Assembly: GCA_002491905.1 (NCBI GenBank)
Contig: DKWV01000023.1
Coordinates: 41,437 to 78,820 of the forward strand
Origin: Lachnospiraceae bacterium UBA7143
GTDB lineage: Bacteria > Bacillota > Clostridia > Lachnospirales > Lachnospiraceae
Length of the DNA stretch: 37,384 nucleotides
Direction: 5' to 3'
The translations under genes were made by a program, and so were the position numbers. How positions within the stretch are numbered: position 1 is the first letter of the stretch; every line of letters begins with the position of its first letter. The notes below the pieces were generated by a model. The model was not told where the DNA came from and made no database searches. It worked only from the letters and a program-made list of their open reading frames with translations. This document shows, piece by piece, positions 1 to 7,648 of this stretch.

Positions 1-133
1 TACATACTCTGTGGGGCACCATCAGCGCGCCGCACTTGCTGCATTTTACCAAAGTTGGAGCAGTCATTTTCCAGTTTGCTCTTCTCTTATCTCTTCTACC
101 CTTAGAAGATTTGTTTTTAGGACAAATAGACAT
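1..133 (-). CDS. rpmF: 50S ribosomal protein L32 (partial, 3' end beyond window)
   Basis: Structural protein of the large ribosomal subunit. The 44 codons present begin MSICPKNKSSKGRRDKRRAN and continue to a CSKCG pair followed by PHRVC, which is the basic N-terminus and first half of the zinc ribbon of bacterial L32. The ATG lies only 2 bp after the yceD stop, and its ribosome binding site (AGGAGG) sits inside the last codons of yceD, so the two genes are co-transcribed and probably translationally coupled. The start codon is fixed by this binding site. The C-terminal part, with the second half of the zinc site, lies outside the window. The frame is too short and truncated for routine ORF calling, but the identification is firm. 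Confidence 0.96.
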   Translation of the reverse strand, partial: MSICPKNKSSKGRRDKRRANWKMTAPTLVKCSKCGALMVPHRVC

Positions 134-135
134 CG

Positions 136-660
136 TCACACCTCCTTATCCGCTTCAAAAATATCTTTGATCGCCGCCATTCTGGGATCAGGAACAAAAG
201 TATCGCACTTGCATGTCCCCGTATTCAGATCCGTGCCGCATATGGGGCAGATTCCCTTACAATCCGGCTTACACAGAATCTTCATAGGCCAGCTTGTCAC
301 TATCTCACTGATCAGTAAGTCTTCTACGTCCAGCTGAAAGCCGTCCATAAACGGCTGTTCCTCGTATACCGAGGGATCAGCAGCCATATCCGGCGCCCAC
401 ACTTCCCTGGTAAAGCAGACATCCATCCTCTCTTCTACCGGCTTCAGACATCTGTCGCAGCCCGCAGAGAAAACAAATTCTGCGTTTCCTTCGATGCGCG
501 CCCTGCCCTTGCCTGTGTTTGTAAAAACAAAGTTCACCGGTGATGAAGCAAGCACCGAATGCAATTCCCCACCGACAGAAACCTCTCTAAGCTGCGCTTC
601 CGTCTGCATGGAGACAACTCTGTCCTCATTTGTCAACACTTCCGTCAGGTTCACGAACAT
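136..660 (-). CDS. yceD: YceD/DUF177 family protein (YlbN-like)
   Basis: A 174-residue protein of the DUF177 family, found next to rpmF in most bacteria. In E. coli YceD and in plants the family is needed for normal 23S rRNA accumulation, so a role in large-subunit assembly is likely here; that role is known from the family and not visible in the sequence. Visible are the conserved CDRC pair in the middle (after FSAG) and a Cys-rich C-terminal stretch with CKPDC, CPIC and CKC, suggesting a metal-bound knuckle. It ends in a DIFEADKEV tail. The ATG at 660 has a GGAG ribosome binding site and a consensus promoter just upstream. It forms an operon with rpmF, 2 bp downstream. Confidence 0.93.
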   Translation of the reverse strand: MFVNLTEVLTNEDRVVSMQTEAQLREVSVGGELHSVLASSPVNFVFTNTGKGRARIEGNAEFVFSAGCDRCLKPVEERMDVCFTREVWAPDMAADPSVYEEQPFMDGFQLDVEDLLISEIVTSWPMKILCKPDCKGICPICGTDLNTGTCKCDTFVPDPRMAAIKDIFEADKEV

Positions 661-686
661 AGCAGACTCCTATCCACACTCAATCA

Positions 687-715
687 ATTATACATAGGGC
701 ATCTGGGTTTGTCAA
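687..715 (-). promoter_or_regulatory. Consensus sigma-A promoter of yceD-rpmF
   Basis: On the minus strand, TTGACA (715-710) and TATAAT (692-687) are both perfect and separated by exactly 17 bp. Transcription would start near 680, about 20 bp before the yceD ATG, leaving no room for a leader regulator. This suggests strong, constitutive expression, as expected for ribosomal genes. Confidence 0.85.
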
Positions 716-738
716 CTGATAATTTATCTGAATTCCAG

Positions 739-2535
739 TCAGACAGAGAACTGCCCGACGCCGCCCACCAGCTGGTCCACATCTCCCTTTAAATCGTCCA
801 CCATCTCCTTTGACCTGGCCACAATCTGGCCAAGCTCCTCCGTCATGGCGGAAGTCTCCTCGGAGGAAGCCGCATTGTCCTGCGCCAGACTGTTTAACGT
901 ATCCAGCACTGCGGTAATACCCTGCCTCTGCCGCTCAATATCCTCCGTCATGGATTCGATGTTTACGATGGATTCCATGCACTGATCCAGATTCGTATAC
1001 AGATCCTTGAAAATACTCTGGGTATCACTTAAAACATTCACCTGATGCTCCACAGTCCCGTTCACCTTCTCCATAATCTGCAGTGACTGTACTGACTTGC
1101 TTACCAGATCATTGATAATATTGGAGATTTCACCCACTGCCTGCGTCGACTGGTTGGCCAGCGCTCCGATCTCCGTGGCTACCACCGCAAAACCCTTACC
1201 GCTCTCCCCGGCTCGCGCCGCCTCTATGGATGCGTTCAGCGCCAGCAGATTGGTCTGATCCGCAATCGCGTCTATCAGCCCCGCCGCCTGCTTAATCGCA
1301 TCAGCCGCCTCGTTGGTGGCCTCCGCCTGTGCCTGCATGCTCACCACATCTTCCTTCGTGCGCATATTCGCCTGCACCAGCTCCTGCAGCTTATCGGAGC
1401 ACTGTCTGCTCAGCTTCTTCATGGAATCAGAGTTATCGCGCAGATCCGCCACTTCCTTGGTTGTTCTGTCAATTCCCTCCGCAATTTTATTGACCTCGCC
1501 AGTAGCATCCGATGTGGAGGCCGCCTGGGCGGTAATATTTTTGGCAATCTCCTCCACCGCGACATCCACTTCTCCGATGGATTTCTCCATCTGCTGAAAA
1601 CTGTCGTCAAACTCTACCGTCATTCCCTCTACTTTATGGGCAGTGCCCGCAATAGAAGTGATGAGGTCGTTTATCTTCTGCCTGGCCGTGTTCAGGCTAT
1701 CCGCCGCCACACCCATCTCGTTTCGCTGCTTTACCTCCACATCCGCCGTCAGATCCCCCTCGGAAATGCTGACCGCGAAGTCTTTCACCCGTCGCAGCGG
1801 AACAACCAGAAACTCACCCACCACACAGGATACCACCACCGTGATAATCAGAAGAATCACACAGCAGCCCGCCATAAGGATACAGGAATTCCTGAATTCA
1901 TTGACAATCGAATCCTTGATACCCTGCATCTCCAGTTCCATATCATCTACATAGTTACCGGTGGAAACAGCCCAGCCCCAGGGCTCAAAATAGCCCGAAT
2001 AAGCCACTTTAGGCGCCACAGTCACACCGTCCGCCTTTGTAAAATAAAATTCATTATAGCCGCCCTTGTCCGCAGACTGGCATACTTTCATAATTTCCTG
2101 GATAATCATAATACCGTTCTGATCTTCCAGATCATAACGGTTATTCCCTTCCTGCTCCGGGAGAATCGGGTGCATAACCAGTATGTAATCCTTGTCATCT
2201 ATCCAGAAATAACCGCTGTCGTCATCCCGGTAGCGCATGGCGCGGACAATCTCCGCCGCCTCCTTCTTCGCCTCTTCCTCCGTCAGCGTTCCCGCCGCCG
2301 CCTTATCATACTCCGCCTGCAGGATCGCCAGCACACTCTGCACCTGAGATTTAATCTCCGTCCGATACCCTTCATCCATCGCCCCTGCATACTCGTCATA
2401 TGCGCCGTTGGAAATATTTCGGATCGTCAGAACCCCGATCAGGCCAACCACCACTCCTATCACAATACCAAGCGATGCGCAAACCAGAATCAGCGTTGTC
2501 TTTAAACTTTTACTCCTTCTCTGCTGTTCCTTCAA
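739..2535 (-). CDS. Methyl-accepting chemotaxis protein with single Cache domain
   Basis: Transmembrane chemoreceptor of 598 residues. In order: a short basic N-terminus, TM1 (about 11-38), an extracytoplasmic sCache_2-type sensor (about 50-205, with the GYFWIDD and YFEPWGWAVSTGNYVDD signatures), TM2 (about 217-242), HAMP (about 243-296) and the methyl-accepting signalling domain. The highly conserved hairpin tip, containing QTNLLALNASIEAARAGE, is at about 427-444 and should contact CheA and CheW. sCache_2 receptors commonly bind small organic acids such as pyruvate or lactate, but the ligand here is unknown. No CheR-binding pentapeptide is seen at the C-terminus (it ends VGQFSV). The start codon is TTG, behind GGAAG and a good promoter. 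No other chemotaxis gene is nearby. Confidence 0.93.
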   Translation of the reverse strand: MKEQQRRSKSLKTTLILVCASLGIVIGVVVGLIGVLTIRNISNGAYDEYAGAMDEGYRTEIKSQVQSVLAILQAEYDKAAAGTLTEEEAKKEAAEIVRAMRYRDDDSGYFWIDDKDYILVMHPILPEQEGNNRYDLEDQNGIMIIQEIMKVCQSADKGGYNEFYFTKADGVTVAPKVAYSGYFEPWGWAVSTGNYVDDMELEMQGIKDSIVNEFRNSCILMAGCCVILLIITVVVSCVVGEFLVVPLRRVKDFAVSISEGDLTADVEVKQRNEMGVAADSLNTARQKINDLITSIAGTAHKVEGMTVEFDDSFQQMEKSIGEVDVAVEEIAKNITAQAASTSDATGEVNKIAEGIDRTTKEVADLRDNSDSMKKLSRQCSDKLQELVQANMRTKEDVVSMQAQAEATNEAADAIKQAAGLIDAIADQTNLLALNASIEAARAGESGKGFAVVATEIGALANQSTQAVGEISNIINDLVSKSVQSLQIMEKVNGTVEHQVNVLSDTQSIFKDLYTNLDQCMESIVNIESMTEDIERQRQGITAVLDTLNSLAQDNAASSEETSAMTEELGQIVARSKEMVDDLKGDVDQLVGGVGQFSV

Positions 2536-2582
2536 TTCCTACACTTCCTTCCCCATCAGTCTGTTCTTTCCAGAACAAGATT

Positions 2583-2611
2583 ATTATACTCCTGTCCCGG
2601 CAGTCTTTCAA
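2583..2611 (-). promoter_or_regulatory. Sigma-A-type promoter of the chemoreceptor gene
   Basis: On the minus strand, TTGAAA (2611-2606) lies 17 bp from a perfect TATAAT (2588-2583). The predicted start near 2576 gives a leader of about 40 nt before the TTG start codon. Many chemotaxis genes use sigma-D (FliA) instead; here the housekeeping elements fit better. Confidence 0.7.
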
Positions 2612-2699
2612 GCTCCGGCTCACAAATCCGCTTTCCGCTTTCCCATAATTTTTCCCTGCCTGAAAGTTTTCTCAAGATCTGTATTTGTGCTGTGCTATA

Positions 2700-2708
2700 T
2701 GATATAAT
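2700..2708 (+). promoter_or_regulatory. Extended -10 promoter of the hemerythrin gene
   Basis: The plus strand has TGATATAAT (2700-2708), an extended -10 element with a perfect TATAAT hexamer. No good -35 hexamer is seen 16-18 bp upstream, as is usual for extended -10 promoters. It lies about 38 bp before the ATG at 2746, which has a strong AGGAGG site at 2731-2736. Confidence 0.5.
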
Positions 2709-2745
2709 AGCTGCAAAAGCAATGCTATTAAGGAGGATTCCAGTT

Positions 2746-3558
2746 ATGTACTATTTCACAGATGACTGTCTGATCGGTGTGGAAGGGATAGACAGTGAAC
2801 ACCGGGAGTTGTTCCGCATAATAAACGAAACGCAGGAGCTGTTGGATAACCAGATATTAAACGACAAATATGATCGGATCATGGAGATGGTAGAGCGTCT
2901 TGACCAGTACGCGGAAGAGCATTTTAAGCATGAGGAAGCTTATATGGAAAGCATCCGGCACCCGGAGCTTGCCCTGCAGAAACAACAGCATCTCTTCTTC
3001 TGCGATAAGATCAACAGCATTACAAACTCCTTCTCCTCCGACAATGCACAGCAGGCCGTGCTGGAAGATCTGCTGCGTTATCTCGTCACCTGGCTGTATC
3101 GTCATATCATCAGCTCCGACCTGATGATCGGCAAGTTAAAGCCTTCGGAAGAGAGAACCGTGCCAGAGTTTGACGATACATACCTGACCAACATCCCGCT
3201 GATCGACAAGGAACACCGGGAGCTGTTCCGCATCATTGGCGATGTATACCGCGTCATGACGGATGAGCTGGCTTTTGACAAATACGACGAAATTGTCCGC
3301 CTTCTGGAGGAGCTGCGGGATTATACCAAATTCCACTTCCAGGATGAAGAGCTTTATATGGAAAGCATCCATTATGAAGGGCTGGAAGCGCAGAAGCGTG
3401 CGCACGAGGCCTTTGTATCGAGGCTGGAGGAGATGGATCTGGATCACATAGACGAAAACCAGCAGGAGACGCTGGAGGATCTGATGGAATTTCTGACAAA
3501 ATGGCTGGTGAACCACATTTTACACACCGATAAAAAGATCGGGGATGCGGTCAAATGA
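2746..3558 (+). CDS. Tandem double-domain bacteriohemerythrin
   Basis: A cytoplasmic protein of 270 residues made of two hemerythrin domains (about 1-130 and 138-270), each a non-heme di-iron four-helix bundle that binds oxygen or senses oxygen or iron in this family. Ligand positions seen are H19, H59, E63, H82, H120 and D125 in domain 1, and H157, H197, E201, H220, H257 and D262 in domain 2. The remaining histidine of the canonical HxxxH pair is Gln in both domains (Q78 and Q216). The repeats EHRELFRII, EE-YMESI and WL-RH/NH show that the gene arose by internal duplication. The ATG at 2746 is chosen over an upstream in-frame ATG at 2692 because of the AGGAGG 9 bp before it. Its last 8 bp overlap the convergent DUF3021 gene. 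Confidence 0.92.
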   Translation: MYYFTDDCLIGVEGIDSEHRELFRIINETQELLDNQILNDKYDRIMEMVERLDQYAEEHFKHEEAYMESIRHPELALQKQQHLFFCDKINSITNSFSSDNAQQAVLEDLLRYLVTWLYRHIISSDLMIGKLKPSEERTVPEFDDTYLTNIPLIDKEHRELFRIIGDVYRVMTDELAFDKYDEIVRLLEELRDYTKFHFQDEELYMESIHYEGLEAQKRAHEAFVSRLEEMDLDHIDENQQETLEDLMEFLTKWLVNHILHTDKKIGDAVK

Positions 3559-4003
3559 CCGTTCCCCCCGTCTGCTGATACTCCCTGAGCTTTTGGTTCA
3601 GGTTCTCTGACTCCTTTGTGCGCAGCCTCCAGACCACAAATGAAACCACGGCAAAAACAAGCAAAATTCCCAAAAGCATGACAAACAGCATAGAAACATT
3701 ATCTTTATCTATCCATCCAAACCCATAACCGCAGCAAAGCACCACTATATTGATATACAGATAATGCAGTACCTTTTCAACCAGCGCCCGCCTGCGGCTG
3801 ATTTCCTTGTAGGGATGCAGAAAGTTGCCCAGGCTGCACAGAAACGCCAGCACTAAAAGCTGCCAGAGGATATTCCCATCCAAGTACAAATCATAAGGCC
3901 AGAATATTTTATTATAAACCGCACAGACCAAGACGCTGCCGGTCGTAACCATGCAGAAGGTCAGCAGTAGTTCCACCATTCTCTTTTTCATTTTTTCCGT
4001 CAT
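3551..4003 (-). CDS. DUF3021 family membrane protein
   Basis: A small polytopic protein of 150 residues with four predicted membrane helices (starting near VELLLTFCMV, ILWQLLVLAF, VLHYLYINIV and VSMLFVMLLG) and a charged cytoplasmic tail (RLRTKESENLNQKL). DUF3021 proteins are regularly encoded directly after a stand-alone LytTR regulator, as here, and are thought to act with it, perhaps as a membrane-bound control partner; the mechanism is not known. I chose the ATG at 4003, preceded by GAGGGA, over an in-frame TTG at 4075 that overlaps the LytTR stop and lacks a binding site. The stop codon overlaps the end of the convergent hemerythrin gene by 8 bp. Confidence 0.82.
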   Translation of the reverse strand: MTEKMKKRMVELLLTFCMVTTGSVLVCAVYNKIFWPYDLYLDGNILWQLLVLAFLCSLGNFLHPYKEISRRRALVEKVLHYLYINIVVLCCGYGFGWIDKDNVSMLFVMLLGILLVFAVVSFVVWRLRTKESENLNQKLREYQQTGGTVI

Positions 4004-4064
4004 ATAATCCCTCGTTTCCGCGCCTCTTCCCACGCCTGTTTTCTGTTTTACCGCCGGGTCTCTC

Positions 4065-4502
4065 TCACATGCCAAGCCGCTTTTTCAGGATCGGCACATA
4101 CTGTCTGGAAATAGACAGTCTTTCCCCATTCATCATCTGCGCCTCAAACCGTCCGCCGAAATCCGGCGCAAACTGCTTCACCTTCGCCAAATTGATAATC
4201 ACCGATTTGGACGCCCGGAAAAAATCCGTATTGGCGTACGCCTCCTCGATCTCATACAGCTTGTATTTGACCTCGAACACGTCCTGTTCCAGATAGAGAA
4301 ACACCTTATTGTCCACGGCCTCGAAATAAAAGATATCGCCCGCATCAATCTGCCTGATCTTATCGTTGTCCGTGACCGTAAATTTTCCGCGCCTTGTCTT
4401 TAACTCATGAATCATACGCAGAAGGGCTTCGTCTAAATCCCTGCACCTTACAATGATCTCTTCCTCTTCCCCGGGCGCAATATCCTGTATTGTTATCTTC
4501 AT
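4065..4502 (-). CDS. LytTR-domain DNA-binding regulator
   Basis: A regulator of about 145 residues without a receiver domain. The N-terminal 40 residues (KITIQDIAPGEEEE and following) form a short domain, and the rest matches LytTR: KFTVTDNDKIRQIDAGDIFYF, then EVKYKLYEIEE, then FFRASKSVIINLAKV and the terminal LSISRQYVPILKKRLGM. LytTR domains bind direct repeats through beta-strand contacts. Genes of this size sit beside DUF3021 genes and usually control their own operon and an adjacent transporter or membrane gene, so the upstream flavodoxin/membrane cluster is a likely target. The start is uncertain: ATG at 4502 has spaced GGA motifs upstream, while ATG at 4514 has GGCGGA directly against the codon. 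Confidence 0.88.
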   Translation of the reverse strand: MKITIQDIAPGEEEEIIVRCRDLDEALLRMIHELKTRRGKFTVTDNDKIRQIDAGDIFYFEAVDNKVFLYLEQDVFEVKYKLYEIEEAYANTDFFRASKSVIINLAKVKQFAPDFGGRFEAQMMNGERLSISRQYVPILKKRLGM

Positions 4503-4534
4503 GCTTCCATCCATTCCGCCATCAATTTATTTTC

Positions 4535-4936
4535 TTACTTTCCTCTGGCCACTCTCGCCGGATACCATTTTTGAAACCATGCCGTAAAAATCCCCATCAA
4601 AGCAGGGAGCACAGAATTGATCAGCCCCGACAGACAGCTTACTGGCGACTGTATTAGAAACCAGCTGATCACTGCCGTGATCAGATACAGTATTCCCCAA
4701 AGCATGGTCAGAATCCGGTTTGTCTTTATGAATAACGCATTTTTCAGGGCGTCTTCGCCGCCATAACTGTTCATGGAATAATGGGCCGTAAGCGGCGTCA
4801 GTCCACTGGCGCAGGATACAAGCCACATCACGCCGAACGCCAGATAGGAAAACGGCAGCATAAACTTTTCGGATACGCCAGCCAGCATAACGACACAAAT
4901 CCCTGTTACCAACGCGCCGCTGAGCACATCGTACAC
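4535..4936 (-). CDS. Membrane protein; probable displaced C-terminal part of the flavodoxin/SCP2 gene
   Basis: A 133-codon reading frame with several hydrophobic helices (LSGALVTGICVVMLAG, LPFSYLAFGVMWLVSCASG, ILTMLWGILYLITAVISW, LINSVLPALMGIFTAW). Read alone it would need GTG at 4936 with no Shine-Dalgarno sequence. It overlaps the end of the preceding gene by 31 bp in the -1 frame. The upstream gene ends in two membrane helices and a basic loop (YYRHKKQ), and this frame begins exactly where a third helix would follow. One extra A in the A6 run at the overlap would join them as HKKTVYDV. I therefore think it is the membrane C-terminus of one protein, split by a frameshift or by a sequencing error. 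A genuine coupled small gene is the alternative. Confidence 0.6.
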   Translation of the reverse strand: MYDVLSGALVTGICVVMLAGVSEKFMLPFSYLAFGVMWLVSCASGLTPLTAHYSMNSYGGEDALKNALFIKTNRILTMLWGILYLITAVISWFLIQSPVSCLSGLINSVLPALMGIFTAWFQKWYPARVARGK

Positions 4937-6180
4937 TGTTTTTTATGCCGGTAATAAACAAGCGGAATCATCGCACAGACCGCAACACTGATCAGGCATC
5001 CGGGCTGTTTGCTGATGGCGGCAGCTACCCAAAAGACAATCCAGGGAATCAGCATGATATTCATATCGGTATTCTTCCAAACCGTTTTTTCCTCTGTCTG
5101 CTCTGCTTTCGGATGGGAACCGCCGAAATAATCGTCCCATTGTAACATCAGGTTGAAGTCGCCCTTCACGCGATAAAGCCCCTGCATCAGCCCAAAATCT
5201 CCCCGAATCTCTCCCGCCGCAATAGAACGCCACACGGTGATCGGCGTCTCAATTCTGGTATCGGCAGTCAGAGAGCCGTCCGTATAGACATGGCTGCCGT
5301 CCTTTCCCAGCAGAATCTGATAGCATTCTTCCACATCCGTATAACACATCTCCAACACGATATCCTTGCCGGGCCAGCTCGTCTTCCGATACAGCGCCGC
5401 CATCTGTCTGGTAAACTTAAGCGTATCCGACTCTTTCTTGGCATCGCCATTTTCCCCCGTTCCTGTATCATCCTTTGCAATTCCCCAGCTGGCGTCCGCG
5501 CAGGCCTCAAAGGTATCCCGCGGCAGCAAAAGCTGTGAGAGCCGTTCCCTGCTCTTTTCTGATATTCCGCCTTCTATGTACTCTGCTCCCGCCTGCTCCA
5601 CGCAGGAAAGGTAATCGTTCGTTACCGCAGACAACTCCGGCACCCGGAACAGTTCCCCCTGCCCGCAGAAAATCGTCGTATAATTCCCCGGCCCACAGTG
5701 ATGGTCAAAGAGGCTGCACACCCCGTCATAGTTTCCCTCTGCGGTATAGAATCCGCAGGTAGATATCACCACCGTTCTTTTCCCGCTCATATCATAGCGG
5801 GAAGGATGGCCGCCATTTCCCACCTGCCCCTCCTGCTCTTCCATAAAGGGAAGATTCATGGGCAGCTGACGGTCTATCAGATTTTTTAATGCACCCGGAA
5901 CCGTGAAATAATACAGGGGAAAACTCCAGATCGTGATATCCGCCCAAAGCAGGTCCTGAATGACCTGCGCCATATCATCCTCGATACAGCACTTACCGGG
6001 TGTGCGGTCCCAGCACGAAAAACAGCCCAGACAGGGCTTGATATCCATCCGGCAGACCGCACATTCCCTGATATGCACATCCCCAGCCTCCTCCTTTATT
6101 CCTTTCAAAAATGCACTTGTTAACTGGTATGTATTGCTCTTTTCTCCCTTCGGGCTTCCGTTTATCACCAGAATATTCAT
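4906..6180 (-). CDS. Flavodoxin-fold NAD(P)H oxidoreductase fused to SCP2-like domain and membrane helices
   Basis: As read, 424 residues. Residues 1-210 are a flavodoxin-fold FMN-binding reductase (NILVINGSPKGEKSNT phosphate loop; Cys-rich CLGCFSCWDRTPGKCCIEDD at about 50-69; SFPLYYFTVPGALKNLIDR). Residues about 255-353 resemble an SCP2 sterol-binding domain (ETPITVWRSIAAGEIRGDF, LYRVKGDFNLMLQWDDYF). Residues about 373-410 form two membrane helices, followed by an out-of-frame tail CSAARW. FMN reductases of this type reduce quinones, iron or aromatic compounds; SCP2 domains bind lipids, so a membrane-lipid or quinone-like substrate is an inference. The ATG at 6180 is preceded by AGGAGG at 9 bp; longer in-frame starts lack one. 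It heads a likely operon with LytTR and DUF3021 genes. Confidence 0.8.
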   Translation of the reverse strand: MNILVINGSPKGEKSNTYQLTSAFLKGIKEEAGDVHIRECAVCRMDIKPCLGCFSCWDRTPGKCCIEDDMAQVIQDLLWADITIWSFPLYYFTVPGALKNLIDRQLPMNLPFMEEQEGQVGNGGHPSRYDMSGKRTVVISTCGFYTAEGNYDGVCSLFDHHCGPGNYTTIFCGQGELFRVPELSAVTNDYLSCVEQAGAEYIEGGISEKSRERLSQLLLPRDTFEACADASWGIAKDDTGTGENGDAKKESDTLKFTRQMAALYRKTSWPGKDIVLEMCYTDVEECYQILLGKDGSHVYTDGSLTADTRIETPITVWRSIAAGEIRGDFGLMQGLYRVKGDFNLMLQWDDYFGGSHPKAEQTEEKTVWKNTDMNIMLIPWIVFWVAAAISKQPGCLISVAVCAMIPLVYYRHKKQCTMCSAARW

Positions 6181-6209
6181 AGCCATCCGCCTCCTTTTCA
6201 TATGGGCAC

Positions 6210-6238
6210 ATGGTAGCATGTTGAAGAATATGTGACAA
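6210..6238 (-). promoter_or_regulatory. Promoter of the flavodoxin/LytTR cluster
   Basis: On the minus strand TTGTCA (6238-6233) lies 17 bp from TACCAT (6215-6210), with a TG one base before the -10 hexamer (extended -10). Predicted start is about 25 bp before the ATG at 6180, leaving no long leader. Confidence 0.5.
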
Positions 6239-6304
6239 TGCGGCGGACGGTAAGAGGTAAAATTATGCGGGTAAGATGCACAAAGTTCTTCCATGACACA
6301 ATAA

Positions 6305-6348
6305 ATTCCTCAATTCATGCCGTTTTTATCTGCTTAAAATTGAGGAAT
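6305..6348 (-). terminator. Long-loop inverted repeat downstream of ackA, possible terminator
   Basis: A perfect 11-bp inverted repeat, ATTCCTCAATT (6348-6338 on the minus strand) and AATTGAGGAAT (6315-6305), separated by 22 nt and followed by TTATTG. It lies 67 bp after the ackA stop and before the flavodoxin promoter, which is where a pta-ackA terminator is expected. The stem is AT-rich and the loop long for an intrinsic terminator, so an operator for the downstream cluster is also possible. Confidence 0.4.
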
Positions 6349-6414
6349 CTATTAAAATATTCATATCTTTGAACTACATACTTTTCTATTTCGGCTTCTA
6401 ACTACGGCATCCTG

Positions 6415-7611
6415 TCATTTCACAAGCGCTGCCGTCTCCCTCGCAATGGCAAGCTCCTCGTTGGTGGGCACCACCAGCACTTTCACCTTGGAATCGGCTG
6501 TGCTTATCTCTGTCTCCTCCCCGCGCACTTTGTTTTTCTCCTCATCCAGTGCAATGCCCAGATATCCCAGCTGCTCACAGGCATGTTTTCTCACCAGAGG
6601 ACTGTTCTCCCCAACGCCCGCCGTAAAGCAGATGGCGTCCACGCCGTTCATAGCTGCGGTGTAAGCGCCAATGTACTTAGCCACCCGGTAGGCAAAAGTC
6701 TGGATCGTGCGAAGCCCCCTGTCCTCCCCGGCCACATAGGATTTCTCCAGATCCCGGAAATCGGAAGAAAGATTGTCGGAAAGCCCTAATACCCCGGACT
6801 TTTTGTTGAGTACCGTCATAATCTCGTCAATAGTCTTGTTTTCCTTATGGGCAATAAACTCGATGATCGCCGGATCGATGTCGCCGGATCGTGTACCCAT
6901 AATCAGCCCTTCGAGCGGAGTCAGTCCCATAGAGGTGTCTACGCACTTGCCATTCTCCACGGCTGAGATGCTTGCCCCATTGCCCAAGTGACAGACAATG
7001 ATCTTCATATCCTCATAATTTTTGCCCAGAATTTCCGCCGCCCGCCTGGATACATAGGAATGGCTGGTGCCGTGGAAGCCATATCTTCTCACCTTGTATT
7101 TTTCATAGTATTCATAGGGCAGACCGTACAGATACGCCTTCCGGGGCATGGTCTGGTGGAAAGCCGTGTCAAATACGCCCACCATAGGTGTGTTTGGCAT
7201 CAGTTTCTTACAGGCGTCAATACCGATCAGGTTGGCGGGATTATGTAAGGGCGCCAGATCGTTGCAGGCTTTGATGGCTTCCACCACCTCGTCTGTGATT
7301 ACCGTGGACGAGGCAAACTTCTCCCCGCCGTGCACGATGCGGTGTCCTACCGCGCCGATCTCATCCAGAGACTTCACCACGCCTGTCTTCTCATTTGTCA
7401 GCGCATGTAATACCAGTTCGATCGCTTTTGTGTGATCGGGCATGGGGGTAACTGTCTCCTCTTTTTCTCCGCCCGCCGGCTGATACACGATCTGACTGCC
7501 GTCAATACCGATTCTCTCACATAATCCTTTTGCGATCTGCTTCTCCGTCTCCGAATCGATAAGCTGAAACTTCAGAGAAGAACTGCCGCAGTTGATAACA
7601 AGTATGTTCAT
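6415..7611 (-). CDS. ackA: Acetate kinase
   Basis: Cytosolic enzyme of 398 residues that converts acetyl phosphate and ADP to acetate and ATP, the substrate-level phosphorylation step of acetate fermentation. It has the family's usual length and all its blocks: the N-terminal NCGSSSLKFQLID phosphate-binding motif, GHRIVHGGEKF, VFDTAFHQTMP with the catalytic Asp, RRYGFHGTSH, LGNGASI, MGLTPLEGLIMGTRSGD and FTAGVGENSP. The start at 7611 has AGAAGG upstream. It follows pta in the same direction, separated by about 240 bp that hold a repeated hairpin element; it probably shares the pta promoter. An inverted repeat after the stop may end the transcript. Confidence 0.97.
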   Translation of the reverse strand: MNILVINCGSSSLKFQLIDSETEKQIAKGLCERIGIDGSQIVYQPAGGEKEETVTPMPDHTKAIELVLHALTNEKTGVVKSLDEIGAVGHRIVHGGEKFASSTVITDEVVEAIKACNDLAPLHNPANLIGIDACKKLMPNTPMVGVFDTAFHQTMPRKAYLYGLPYEYYEKYKVRRYGFHGTSHSYVSRRAAEILGKNYEDMKIIVCHLGNGASISAVENGKCVDTSMGLTPLEGLIMGTRSGDIDPAIIEFIAHKENKTIDEIMTVLNKKSGVLGLSDNLSSDFRDLEKSYVAGEDRGLRTIQTFAYRVAKYIGAYTAAMNGVDAICFTAGVGENSPLVRKHACEQLGYLGIALDEEKNKVRGEETEISTADSKVKVLVVPTNEELAIARETAALVK

Positions 7612-7648
7612 TTTTTTACCTTCTTTCTATCCATATTTTGCTACATCC

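Noticed and set aside
1636..2505. Long plus-strand frame opposite the chemoreceptor gene
   Set aside because: It lies fully antisense to a clear MCP gene, has no recognisable domain and its His/Arg-rich composition is that of a shadow frame.
2565..2581. Small GTTCT/AGAAC inverted repeat in the chemoreceptor leader as an SOS box
   Set aside because: The half-sites are in the reverse arrangement from the Gram-positive LexA box (GAAC-N4-GTTC), and the gene has no SOS role.
4527..4961. Alternative 144-codon minus frame over the membrane ORF
   Set aside because: It is Cys/Arg-rich with no hydrophobic pattern, while the competing frame has clear membrane helices.
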